Assembly: GCA_051654905.1 (NCBI GenBank)
Contig: JBOFYY010000046.1
Location: forward strand, 35,597-99,596
Source: JBOFIQ01 sp051654905
GTDB taxonomy: Bacteria; Actinomycetota; Actinomycetes; Propionibacteriales; Propionibacteriaceae
Length of the DNA: 64,000 nt
Direction: 5' to 3'
Shown one piece after another: positions 22,782 to 31,378 of this stretch (position 1 is the first letter of the stretch; each line of letters begins with the position of its first letter). A program made the position numbers and the translations under genes. Under the pieces are notes generated by a model. The model was not told the origin of the DNA and ran no database searches. It saw nothing but the letters and a program-made list of their open reading frames with translations.

Positions 22782-25457
22782 TTACTTCTTCAGAATATTA
22801 CGCAATACGTACTGCATGATGCCACCATTGCGGTAGTAATCAGCTTCCCCAGGGGTATCGATACGTACCACAGCATCGAACTCCACTGGCACAGCTCCTT
22901 CTCGAACAGCAGTCACCCGAACTGTTTTAGGCGTTACGCCTGAATTCAGTTCTTCGATTCCTGAAATCGTGAAGATTTCTTCTCCAGTTAGACCTAGCGA
23001 ATCTGCTGATTCACCTTCGGGGAACTGTAGCGGCAACACACCCATACCAATCAAGTTGGATCGATGGATACGCTCAAAGCTCTCAGCAATAGCTGCTTTA
23101 ATACCAAGCAGTGCAGTTCCTTTTGCCGCCCAGTCACGCGAAGAACCCGTACCGTATTCTTTGCCAGCTAACACTACTAATGGCGTACCAGCCTGCTGAT
23201 AATTCATTGATGCTTCATAAACCGTAGTAACTGGAGCATCAGCTTGGGTGAAATCGCGAGTGAAACCACCTTCGGTTCCAGGAGCAAGCTGGTTACGTAG
23301 TCGGATGTTAGCAAAAGTTCCGCGCACCATAACTTCGTGATTACCGCGACGCGAACCATAGGAGTTGAAGTCTGCCTTAGCAACGCCATTCTCCATGAGA
23401 TAAACCCCTGCTGGGCTATCAGGTTTTATCGAACCGGCCGGAGAAATATGGTCAGTTGTTACTGAATCACCCAACTTCAATAATGCTCTTGCACCCTTAA
23501 TATCTACGACTGGAGCAGGCGTCGATGGCATCTTGTCAAAGTAAGGTGCTTTTCGAACGTAGGTTGAAGCATCGTCCCACTCAAAGACTTTCCCTTGCGG
23601 AGTCGATAGCGATGTCCATTTCTCGTCGCCAACAAAGACATTGGCATACGAATCTTTAAACATTTTTGAATCAATACTGGCAGCTACAACTTGGTCGATC
23701 TCTTCTTGTGTTGGCCAAATATCTGCCATAAAGACATCATTGCCATCTTTATCTTTACCTAACGGCTCAGTAGCGAGATCAATATCCATGCGTCCAGCCA
23801 AAGCATAAACAATTACTAGCATCGGTGAAGCTAGGTAATTCATTTTTACGTCGGGACTAATACGACCTTCAAAGTTACGGTTACCAGAAAGCACCGATAC
23901 AACAGAAAGGTCATTCTCATTGATAGCAGCTGAAACTTCAGGAATAAGTGGCCCAGTGTTACCAATACAAATCGTGCATCCGTAACCAACTAGGTCAAAA
24001 TCAAGCGCCTCTAGGTAAGTCCACAAGCCTGCTTTCTGATAGTAATCAGAAACAACCTTGGAACCAGGACCCATCGTCGTCTTTACCCAAGGAGCGCGCT
24101 TCAGCCCTTTCTCTACCGCCTTCTTTGCAACCAGTCCAGCACCCAACATTACGCTGGGATTTGAGGTATTAGTGCAGGAAGTAATTGCAGCGATACCAAC
24201 TGAGCCATGACCAATTTCGCAGGTAGTCCCATCAGAAAGGGTAATCGGAACCCGCTTAGTTACATCAGCAGCATAGTCAGGGATTGTCTTCTCAAAAGAT
24301 GCTTTGGACTCAGATAGCAAGATTCGATCTTGCGGACGCTTGGGACCTGAGATCGAAGGCACTACCGAAGCTAAATCGAACTCCAACATCTCAGAGAATC
24401 GTGGTTCAGCATGAGGATCAAGCCATAGACCTTGTTCTTTAGCGTATGCCTCTACCAAAGCGATATGGGATTCGTCACGACCAGTTAGACGTAGATAGTC
24501 AAGGGTGCGGTCGTCAATGGGGAATACCGCTACCGTAGATCCATATTCTGGGGACATATTGCCGATAGTGGCGCGGTTAGCAACTGATAGCGCTGAAACG
24601 CCTTCACCATAGAACTCAACAAATTTAGCGACAACCTTATGTTGACGTAGTTTTTCGGTGATAGCGAGCACTAGGTCAGTAGCGGTGGTTCCTTCTGGTA
24701 GTTGTCCAGTTAGTTTAAAGCCAACTACTCGGGGAATAAGCATAGAAACTGGCTGCCCCAGCATGGCTGCCTCGGCCTCGATACCACCAACACCCCAACC
24801 AACAACGCCTAATCCGTTGACCATGGTGGTGTGCGAATCAGTTCCGACGCAGGTATCTGGGTAGGCGTACCGCACGCCGTCGATATCACGAGAGAAGACA
24901 ACTCGAGCTAGTCGCTCGATATTGACTTGGTGCACGATTCCGGTGCCCGGCGGAACAACCTTAAAATCGTCAAAAGCAGTTTGTCCCCAGCGAAGGAACT
25001 GGTAGCGCTCTTGGTTGCGCTGATATTCCAGTTCTACGTTTTGTGAAAAAGCACTATGCGAACCGAACATATCGGCAACTACTGAATGGTCAATTACCAT
25101 TTCAGCTGGGGAAAGCGGATTGACCTTGCTTTCATCCCCGCCTAAATCTTTGACAGCTTCTCGCATCGTAGCGAGGTCAACGATGCACGGAACGCCCGTA
25201 AAGTCCTGCATGATTACACGCGCTGGCGTGAACTGAATTTCCTTGTGTGGCTCCGACGTTGGATCCCATTGCGCAAGAGCGCGAATATCATCAGCAGTAA
25301 TATTGGCGCCGTCTTCGGTTCGAAGAAGGTTTTCCAATAAAATCTTGAGACTGAAAGGAAGATCAGCGGCCCCCTCTACTGCATCGAGTCGGAAAATTTC
25401 GTACTGCTCCCCTGCCACAGCAAGTGTTGCTTTGGCACCGAAACTGTTGACACTCAT
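22782..25457 (-). CDS. acnA: Aconitate hydratase A
   Basis: An 891-residue monomeric aconitase/IRP-type enzyme interconverting citrate and isocitrate. The three [4Fe-4S] cysteines are in ITSCTNTSNPSVML and GYGCTICIGNTGPL. The swivel domain has SRDWAAKGTALLGIKAAIAE and RIHRSNLIGMGVLPLQF. Length and domain order are those of AcnA. GGAGAG precedes the ATG by about 8 bases. It stands alone between an upstream AT-rich gap and its own terminator. No acnR-type regulator gene is adjacent, unlike in corynebacteria. Confidence 0.97.
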   Translation of the reverse strand: MSVNSFGAKATLAVAGEQYEIFRLDAVEGAADLPFSLKILLENLLRTEDGANITADDIRALAQWDPTSEPHKEIQFTPARVIMQDFTGVPCIVDLATMREAVKDLGGDESKVNPLSPAEMVIDHSVVADMFGSHSAFSQNVELEYQRNQERYQFLRWGQTAFDDFKVVPPGTGIVHQVNIERLARVVFSRDIDGVRYAYPDTCVGTDSHTTMVNGLGVVGWGVGGIEAEAAMLGQPVSMLIPRVVGFKLTGQLPEGTTATDLVLAITEKLRQHKVVAKFVEFYGEGVSALSVANRATIGNMSPEYGSTVAVFPIDDRTLDYLRLTGRDESHIALVEAYAKEQGLWLDPHAEPRFSEMLEFDLASVVPSISGPKRPQDRILLSESKASFEKTIPDYAADVTKRVPITLSDGTTCEIGHGSVGIAAITSCTNTSNPSVMLGAGLVAKKAVEKGLKRAPWVKTTMGPGSKVVSDYYQKAGLWTYLEALDFDLVGYGCTICIGNTGPLIPEVSAAINENDLSVVSVLSGNRNFEGRISPDVKMNYLASPMLVIVYALAGRMDIDLATEPLGKDKDGNDVFMADIWPTQEEIDQVVAASIDSKMFKDSYANVFVGDEKWTSLSTPQGKVFEWDDASTYVRKAPYFDKMPSTPAPVVDIKGARALLKLGDSVTTDHISPAGSIKPDSPAGVYLMENGVAKADFNSYGSRRGNHEVMVRGTFANIRLRNQLAPGTEGGFTRDFTQADAPVTTVYEASMNYQQAGTPLVVLAGKEYGTGSSRDWAAKGTALLGIKAAIAESFERIHRSNLIGMGVLPLQFPEGESADSLGLTGEEIFTISGIEELNSGVTPKTVRVTAVREGAVPVEFDAVVRIDTPGEADYYRNGGIMQYVLRNILKK

Positions 25458-25743
25458 GTCTCTAGCTCTCCATTGTGTTGATGCATTGTCACGATCACCC
25501 GCACGTGCGTGACGCTAGTTATATCCTCCCCTATAGCAACAGGTAAGCGTTAGCTGGGGGTGAAAACGTGGCAAGGTTCACTTTGGGAAAGTTATTTATA
25601 GGTAATCCATCCTTACAGCCCCCAAGCTATTACCCAATTACAAGGAATCCAGTCCAAAAAATACCCATCGCATTTGAGATTGTAGAATGAGTTTGAAACC
25701 GTCAGTATCGAGGAGGGCTCAGTCTTAGGTAAGCTAGTAAACT
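25458..25743. other. Non-coding gap upstream of acnA, with possible gene debris
   Basis: A stretch without a confident gene. The acnA-proximal part has a candidate promoter and the palindrome CGCACGTGCG near 25500. Further out, 25638-25717 on the minus strand is an open run ending DGFKLILQSQMRWVFFGLDSL before a stop; it has no start codon and may be debris of a gene. Nothing else is recognisable. Confidence 0.4.
25518..25546 (-). promoter_or_regulatory. Candidate acnA promoter
   Basis: TATAAC on the minus strand (25518-25523) with a 17-bp spacer to TTACCT (25541-25546). The -10 is good, the -35 weak. The palindromic CGCACGTGCG lies just downstream of it, in a place where a repressor could act. 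Confidence 0.35.
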
Positions 25744-25964
25744 TCACCCCCTAGCCCACGCGTCATCATGTTTGATATCGATGGAGAAGTTTTCTGCCAT
25801 TTTCATCATGTTACTAAAGGGTATGAAAAATCGTCCTGAAACGTCGTTGGGGATTTTTGAGTTGGCAAGTTCTATGCCAGCATCAACTAAATAGTTGGTT
25901 TATTTGATTCTTGAATACCTTTAATGTCAGTTAACAACACTAAATTCACCATAAATGCCAGCAT
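25744..25964 (-). pseudogene. Frameshifted small gene of unknown function
   Basis: An ATG at 25962-25964, with AAAGGA just upstream, opens MLAFMVNLVLLTDIKGIQES and reaches a stop at 25887. The -1 frame is open from 25899 to 25744 and reads YLVDAGIELANSKIPNDV, then GRFFIPFSNMMKMAENFSID and DIKHDDAWARG. Joining the two by one base would give a ~73-residue product ending in a normal stop. The gene would begin 12 bp after the end of the AT-rich gene upstream, as in an operon. I do not recognise the family. No slippery heptamer is seen, so decay or a sequencing error is more likely than programmed frameshifting. Confidence 0.4.
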
Positions 25965-25976
25965 TTCCTTTAATCT

Positions 25977-26609
25977 TTATCTATTAATAAATTTAGAGCC
26001 AATACACTCCAGTTTTTCCAATACCGGAGTTTCTCCAAACAAAACAACTTCTGCAATGGGATCACCACATATACTAAAAACCCTTACCGCAACCTCAAAT
26101 CCATTGTCAGCTAGATTCATATAAGGAAACCCTAGCGGATAAAATAAGTCTTCTGAATATATTTGTTTCGAAAATAAAAGCGCTTCCTCTGCAGTCCATT
26201 CTCTACGAGAACTATCAACAAACAAAACCCTATTGCCATCTCTCATTGACTGAAATGCTAGATCTAACCCTTTAGGGAAAAATGATGTTATAGAAGTCAG
26301 CACCCCAATAAATCTTGAACTGCGATCATCACATTGCTGCCAATTTATAACCAATGACTCTCCAACCTGATCGTCAGCCAACTTCTTTCTTCCAAGACCG
26401 AATTTACGCGTTAAAAGATTCGGTTGATAATCAAGTACATTCTTATCTAAGATAATCCATCGCGCCCCCGAATACGCTTCCAGTAAAATATATCTCAATA
26501 AATCTATAAGCTTCGACTCATCCACACCCCGCTTACCCTCCAAAATTAAAACTTCCCCACTTCGATTTACATTTCTATCGATAATTTCTCGTTTAATATT
26601 GATAGCCAT
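25977..26609 (-). CDS. Hypothetical protein in an AT-rich island
   Basis: A 210-residue soluble protein, MAINIKREIIDRNVNRSGEV and on, that I cannot place. It has no signal peptide, membrane span or nucleotide motif I can see. Composition is richer in Ile, Asn, Lys and Phe than the neighbours, and the DNA is visibly AT-rich. AAGGA lies about 5 bases before the ATG at 26609. The flanking genes acnA and the RNA methyltransferase belong to conserved chromosomal blocks, so this looks like an insertion. Orphan immunity or phage-defence cargo is a fair guess for such islands but nothing in the protein proves it. Confidence 0.6.
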   Translation of the reverse strand: MAINIKREIIDRNVNRSGEVLILEGKRGVDESKLIDLLRYILLEAYSGARWIILDKNVLDYQPNLLTRKFGLGRKKLADDQVGESLVINWQQCDDRSSRFIGVLTSITSFFPKGLDLAFQSMRDGNRVLFVDSSRREWTAEEALLFSKQIYSEDLFYPLGFPYMNLADNGFEVAVRVFSICGDPIAEVVLFGETPVLEKLECIGSKFINR

Positions 26610-26760
26610 AATGACCTTCCTTAGTTCATTTGAAATGCAACTCTATATTCCGCAGATCATCTAAACCATAATTATACTCTGCGCTATTTTCGCGAATAAC
26701 TACAGATTCATGTATTGCTACACGTATTTATAGAAGGTAGCATATTTGGTAAATAACTTT

Positions 26761-27879
26761 CTATTTCTTAGACAGTAATGCGACACATTCCACATGGTGC
26801 GTATTAGGGAAAAGATCGAAGGCTCGAACCTGAACTAACTCGTAGCCAGCAGTCAACGCTACTTTTAGATCACGCGCCAATGCTGCCGGATCACAAGCTA
26901 CATAGGCGATAGCGCGAGCGCCCCTGCTACACACATCAGCCATCAGTTTCTGCTTAGCTCCACTACGGGGAGGATCTAACACAATTAGATCCGGTGATGT
27001 TTTCCAACGAGAAATTGTTCTTGCTACATCTCCAGCAACAAAACGAGCCGTTGGCACATTCTTTTCGGCACGTTTAATAGCAGCCCGAGAACCTTCTACA
27101 CCGTCAACCTGACAGCCATGATCTGCTAGTGCTCCGGCAAACAGACCAACCCCACAGAAAAGATCCCAGGCTTTCTCTCCCCGCTGCGGCTGCAAACCTT
27201 CCATAACAGCATTAACTAACGTTTCGGCAGCAGCAGGATGAACTTGCCAAAAACCATCAGCAGGAACTTTCCAAAAACGCCCTGCAGCTTCTTCCGTAAC
27301 ATCTGGTGACCTCATATCTGGACGCACTATCTGACGTCCAGATGCTGCAGCTACACATAGCTGTTCAGCTAATCCTTTTTCGGGCTGTGCCGCTGGGGCT
27401 GCAATCAAACAACCTTGTTTTGGAACCGCAATAGGCTCATTACTGTGGTGTTTCCGTAACGCAGGAGCCCCCGAACCGTCACAGATATAACGCATACGAG
27501 TACGCCAGCCATAGGGCGAACCAACGTCTTCTACCGTTCCTTCCCAAACTATCCCAGCTAAACGTTGTAACTGTTCAGCAACGACTCTTCGTTTGAGTTC
27601 TCGACCAAACTCTGGCGTCGTATGCTGAAAATCACAGCCACCACAGCCATCGGCACCTGATACAGAACAAGCTGGCTCGACACGTTCTGGAGATGGGTTA
27701 TTTACAATTACCGCATCAGCTAACCAAAACTTGTCACGGCTATCGTCAGTAATTTTTACCTCGACGGTTTCACCTGGCAACGCATGGCGCACAAAAAGAA
27801 CTCGACCATCAAGGCGAGCGATACAGTGCCCCCCATGAGCAACTGCCTCGACCTCGACCGGACCAACTATCTGATTCAT
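26761..27879 (-). CDS. TRAM-domain class I SAM RNA uracil-5-methyltransferase (RlmCD/TrmA-like)
   Basis: A 372-residue enzyme. An N-terminal TRAM domain (residues 1-60) precedes an iron-sulfur-type cysteine set (Cys71, Cys79, Cys82 in CSVSGADGCGGCDF, with a later Cys in KQGCLIA). The methyltransferase domain has AWDLFCGVGLFAGALADHGC (SAM binding), DPPRSGAKQKL and the catalytic cysteine region YVACDPAALARDL. It corresponds to the Rv2689c-type protein. It probably makes m5U in rRNA or tRNA; which site is not decidable. Its ATG follows the transporter stop directly (TAAATG), so the pair is translationally coupled. Confidence 0.9.
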   Translation of the reverse strand: MNQIVGPVEVEAVAHGGHCIARLDGRVLFVRHALPGETVEVKITDDSRDKFWLADAVIVNNPSPERVEPACSVSGADGCGGCDFQHTTPEFGRELKRRVVAEQLQRLAGIVWEGTVEDVGSPYGWRTRMRYICDGSGAPALRKHHSNEPIAVPKQGCLIAAPAAQPEKGLAEQLCVAAASGRQIVRPDMRSPDVTEEAAGRFWKVPADGFWQVHPAAAETLVNAVMEGLQPQRGEKAWDLFCGVGLFAGALADHGCQVDGVEGSRAAIKRAEKNVPTARFVAGDVARTISRWKTSPDLIVLDPPRSGAKQKLMADVCSRGARAIAYVACDPAALARDLKVALTAGYELVQVRAFDLFPNTHHVECVALLSKK

Positions 27880-29931
27880 TTAATCCTCAGCCGATACTAG
27901 ATCAGCAGCAGAACCACCATCTCGATGTAGCCGCCAAGCTGCTGGATGATCCCGCTCTAAACGTTCTTCGGCATGATGCGAAGAACGTAGCAGATATGGA
28001 ACAGAAGCCACCATGACATTAGGGGTGAAATGAAGCCGAGCACGCACATATAGCGCTGTCTGATTATGAAGAATCTGTTCCCACCAATGCCCAACAACAA
28101 ACTCTGGTACGAAAATACAGACCACATCGCGTGGATTGGCTGAACGCAATGACTTCACATGCTCTACGAAAGGACCCACAACTTCACGATAAGGCGATGC
28201 CAGTACCGTCAACGGAAGGCCAAGATCTGCTTGATTCCAGTCCGCTAAAAGCTCTTGAGTAGCCTCTGGATCAGCCGCTACCGTTACTGCCTCTAGCGTA
28301 TTAGGGCGGCAGCCGCGAGCAAACGAAACCGCACGGGCAGTAGGTTTATTCACCGCAGAAACCATCACGATAGCGTGGAACCGGCTTGGCAGTACCCGTC
28401 GATCATCGGCCGATAGCGCAACTTCTTTTGCCACCATCGTGTAATGCCGCTTCACTAACCGCATAAGTACGAAAATGATGGCCATCGCGAGAATAGCGAT
28501 CCATGCTCCATGCAGGAACTTAGATAGTAAAACAACGATGAGTACAATGCCTGTCATAGCCAGACCAATGCCGTTGATAATCCGGGAGCGAATAGCTCGT
28601 GAACGTTCTTTAGGTTCAGTCAGATCACGTAAAGCTCGCGTCCAGTGAATCATCATGCCAGCTTGGCTGACTGTGAAGGAAACGAAAACCCCCACAACAT
28701 ATAGCTGAATAAGTGCAGTTACCGAAGCATTAAAAGCAACTACTAAAGCGACTGCGCCAGCAGCAAGTGCGACAATGCCGTTAGAGTAAGCTAACCGATC
28801 ACCGCGCGTATGTAGCATGTGAGGAAGATAGCCATCTCGAGCCAGAATCGACGCCAATACTGGGAATCCGTTAAAAGCAGTGTTTGCAGCCAAGAACAAG
28901 ATAATGAAAGTCGTCAAGACAATGTAGTAAATACCTGGTTTAAAGTCAGAAAAAACAGTATTTGCTAGCTGCCCGACAACTGTCATTGGCGGCACCTTAA
29001 CAGTATTTCCTGCCGCATCAACGAAATGAGACCCGCCATGGTCGCTGTCAATCATGCGAGCACCAATAGCATGACCAAGCACGATGATCCCCATCAACAT
29101 CGATACCGCTATACCGCCAAGTAGCGAAAGAGTTGTAGCTGCGTTGCGAGATTTAGGTTCTTTGAAAGCTGGCACACCATTGGAGATTGCTTCGACGCCG
29201 GTGAGAGCGGCACAGCCTGAGGAGAAAGTTCGTGCAAGTAAGGCAACCATCGCAAAACCTGCAAAAACAGGTACCCCATGCGAAGGATCTGGCATAACTT
29301 GATAGTCAGCCATCGGAGAGCGCAAATGTTCGCCGTTGATCATAATGCGCCATAAACCATAGCCAGTCATTCCTAAAATACCGAGCATAAAAAGGTAAGT
29401 AGGAATAGCAAAAACTGTGCCTGATTCCCGAACTCCACGCAGGTTAATTGCCATGATAATGAGAATGATCGTGGCAGCTGCTAGCCCCTCATGCCCATTT
29501 ATGAAGGAAAAAACCGACAATGCTTTGGCATTCTGGATACCTGATGACACCGACACTGCAACCGTAAGCACATAGTCAACCAAAAGTGCACTAGCTACAG
29601 TAAGACCAGCATTAGCGCCAAGGTTTTCGGTAGCGACTTCATAATCGCCGCCACCAGAAGGATAAGCGTGAACAGTTTGTCGATAGCTCATCACGACAAC
29701 GAGCATCACTAAACCGACCATAAGTCCGATACGCCAGTCCCAAGCAAAACCAGCTGCACCAGCTAAGGAAAGCGTCAAAATAATTTCATCAGGCGCATAA
29801 GCCACCGACGAAAGCGCATCCGAAGCGAATACCGGCAAAGCGATACGTTTTGGCAAAAGCGTATCGCCCAGCTGGTCGCTGGAAAGTTTTCGTCCAACAA
29901 TTACTCTCTTGAGAGCTGCAGAAAAACTCAC
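27880..29931 (-). CDS. APC-superfamily transporter, KimA-like (potassium uptake candidate)
   Basis: A 683-residue protein with ~12 spans and a soluble C-terminal domain of ~190 residues. ALPVFASDALSSVAYAPDEI, SYRQTVHAYPSGGGDYEV, GCAALTGVEAISNGVPAFK and ARDGYLPHMLHTRGDRLAYS closely follow Bacillus KimA (YdaO), a proton-coupled K+ importer, as I remember it; Asp38 and Tyr45 correspond to the DALSSVAY residues implicated in K+ binding there. Databases usually call such proteins amino-acid permeases. The start is GTG at 29929-29931. It is divergent from two RCK-domain genes (ceoB, ceoC), which fits a potassium system. No TrkH/KtrB is in the window. Confidence 0.8.
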   Translation of the reverse strand: MSFSAALKRVIVGRKLSSDQLGDTLLPKRIALPVFASDALSSVAYAPDEIILTLSLAGAAGFAWDWRIGLMVGLVMLVVVMSYRQTVHAYPSGGGDYEVATENLGANAGLTVASALLVDYVLTVAVSVSSGIQNAKALSVFSFINGHEGLAAATIILIIMAINLRGVRESGTVFAIPTYLFMLGILGMTGYGLWRIMINGEHLRSPMADYQVMPDPSHGVPVFAGFAMVALLARTFSSGCAALTGVEAISNGVPAFKEPKSRNAATTLSLLGGIAVSMLMGIIVLGHAIGARMIDSDHGGSHFVDAAGNTVKVPPMTVVGQLANTVFSDFKPGIYYIVLTTFIILFLAANTAFNGFPVLASILARDGYLPHMLHTRGDRLAYSNGIVALAAGAVALVVAFNASVTALIQLYVVGVFVSFTVSQAGMMIHWTRALRDLTEPKERSRAIRSRIINGIGLAMTGIVLIVVLLSKFLHGAWIAILAMAIIFVLMRLVKRHYTMVAKEVALSADDRRVLPSRFHAIVMVSAVNKPTARAVSFARGCRPNTLEAVTVAADPEATQELLADWNQADLGLPLTVLASPYREVVGPFVEHVKSLRSANPRDVVCIFVPEFVVGHWWEQILHNQTALYVRARLHFTPNVMVASVPYLLRSSHHAEERLERDHPAAWRLHRDGGSAADLVSAED

Positions 29932-30022
29932 CTATGGAGCTTACGCTAAAAATTGAAAGTGTGGGAGTCCCCCTATCAAGCAAATCTGCGATACCTTCAT
30001 ATTGGTAGCTAGATCAGATATG

Positions 30023-30028
30023 AAGGAG
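30023..30028 (+). promoter_or_regulatory. Ribosome site that fixes the ceoB start
   Basis: AAGGAG ends 6 bases before GTG at 30035. That spacing is ideal for GTG and makes the upstream ATG at 30020 (which overlaps the site region) unlikely. Confidence 0.7.
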
Positions 30029-30034
30029 CAACAG

Positions 30035-30697
30035 GTGCACGTAGTTGTGATGGGCTGTGGTCGCGTCGGTTCGACGCTAGCTCGGAGTCTTGAAAAACGT
30101 GGTCATACCGTCGCAGTTATTGATATCAATCCCGATGCTTTTCGCAGATTAGGGCCAGATTTTCAAGGGCGAACGGTCAAAGGAATGGGTTTTGATCGCG
30201 CAGTATTGGAGAAGGCAGGTATCAGAAATGCGGCAGGTTTTGCTGCCGTAAGCTCTGGCGATAACTCAAATGTGTTAGCAGCGCGAGTTGTTCGAGAAAC
30301 TTTTGATATCGATAACGTAGTTTCACGTATTTATGATCAGGATCGTGCTGAAGTTTACGAACGACTCGGTATCGCTACTGTAGCGGCAGTGCGTTGGGCA
30401 TCAGATCAAGTTCTCCAACGGCTCCTTCCGGAAAGCTCTGAACCACTATGGCGTGATACTACAGGCGAAGCGCGTCTCATCGATGTATATGTTCATCCTG
30501 ATTGGATCGGGCATTCCATCGCAGATATTGAACAGGATGCGCATACTAAAGTTGCCTTTCTTACACGCTTCAGTGCCGGCATAGTCCCGGAAGCTCGCAC
30601 ACTGCTACAAGATGGTGATCGAGTATTGATTGCCGTTACCAGCAGCTGTCAAGAAGCAGTTGAGGCTATTCTTAGCGCTCCCCCACGTCGCCACTAG
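30035..30697 (+). CDS. ceoB: RCK-domain potassium regulatory protein CeoB (TrkA-like)
   Basis: A ~220-residue single RCK unit: Rossmann fold (VHVVVMGCGRVGSTLARSLE, VAVIDINPDAFRRL), a middle region with VVSRIYDQDRAEVYERLGIA, and a C-terminal RCK_C domain (IDVYVHPDWIGHSIADIEQD). It binds NAD(H) or nucleotide and gates a K+ transporter. Start GTG at 30035 is chosen from the ribosome site. It is followed by ceoC after 9 bp and is divergent from the KimA-like gene across ~100 bp. The pair equals Rv2691-Rv2692 by order. Confidence 0.9.
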   Translation: MHVVVMGCGRVGSTLARSLEKRGHTVAVIDINPDAFRRLGPDFQGRTVKGMGFDRAVLEKAGIRNAAGFAAVSSGDNSNVLAARVVRETFDIDNVVSRIYDQDRAEVYERLGIATVAAVRWASDQVLQRLLPESSEPLWRDTTGEARLIDVYVHPDWIGHSIADIEQDAHTKVAFLTRFSAGIVPEARTLLQDGDRVLIAVTSSCQEAVEAILSAPPRRH

Positions 30698-30706
30698 GAG
30701 AATCTA

Positions 30707-31378
30707 ATGCGTGTTGTTATTGCTGGAGCTGGCAACGTAGGCCGCTCTATCGCTAAAGAACTTATCAGTAACGGTCATCACGTACTTCTGATTGATCGCG
30801 AACCAGCTGCGATTAGAGCTGATGCACTGCCTGAAGCTGACTGGCTACTTTCTGATTGCTGCGAAATGTCCACATTGGAAGAAGCTAATCTCAGTCAATG
30901 TGATGTCATCATTGCTGCTACCGGTGACGATAAAGCTAATCTAGTGCTAAGCCTGCTAGCTAAAACCGAGTTTGGAGTTCCGCGTACGGTTGCTCGAGTC
31001 AATCATCCCAGCAATGAATGGATGTTTGATGATGTTTGGGGTGTTGATGTTGCAGTTTCTACACCTCGCCTAATGTGCGCATTAGTTGAAGAAGCAGTTA
31101 CCGTTGGCGATCTAGTTCAACTATTTAGTTTCAAAGGGAAAAGTAACCTTGTCGAGTTAACTTTGCCTGATGATTCTCCAGTAGTGGGACGTCTTATCTC
31201 TGAATTGAAACTTCCTGGGCGTAGCATCTTGGTTGCTATTGTTCGCGATGGAGTAGCTTATGCTCCCGAACCTGATGGAGCGCTGGAAGGCAAAGACGAA
31301 CTTTTATTCATTATTTCTGGAGAAGACGACCAAGAGTTACAACAATATCTAGCCCCGCGACAGGAAAAACATGACTAA
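30707..31378 (+). CDS. ceoC: RCK-domain potassium regulatory protein CeoC (TrkA-like)
   Basis: A 223-residue RCK protein: MRVVIAGAGNVGRSIAKELI (glycine-rich nucleotide loop), VLLIDREPAAI, DKANLVLSLLAKTEFGVPRT, and an RCK_C domain from about residue 140 (VELTLPDDSPVVGRLISELK, GALEGKDELLFI). AGGAG precedes the ATG. It likely forms a hetero-octameric ring with CeoB. Its last 8 bases overlap the SIMPL-domain gene, so three genes are coupled. Confidence 0.9.
   Translation: MRVVIAGAGNVGRSIAKELISNGHHVLLIDREPAAIRADALPEADWLLSDCCEMSTLEEANLSQCDVIIAATGDDKANLVLSLLAKTEFGVPRTVARVNHPSNEWMFDDVWGVDVAVSTPRLMCALVEEAVTVGDLVQLFSFKGKSNLVELTLPDDSPVVGRLISELKLPGRSILVAIVRDGVAYAPEPDGALEGKDELLFIISGEDDQELQQYLAPRQEKHD

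Noticed and set aside
25977..26609. Assigning the island protein to a named immunity or SMI1/KNR4-like family
   Set aside because: No diagnostic motif could be pointed to; location and composition alone do not support a family name.
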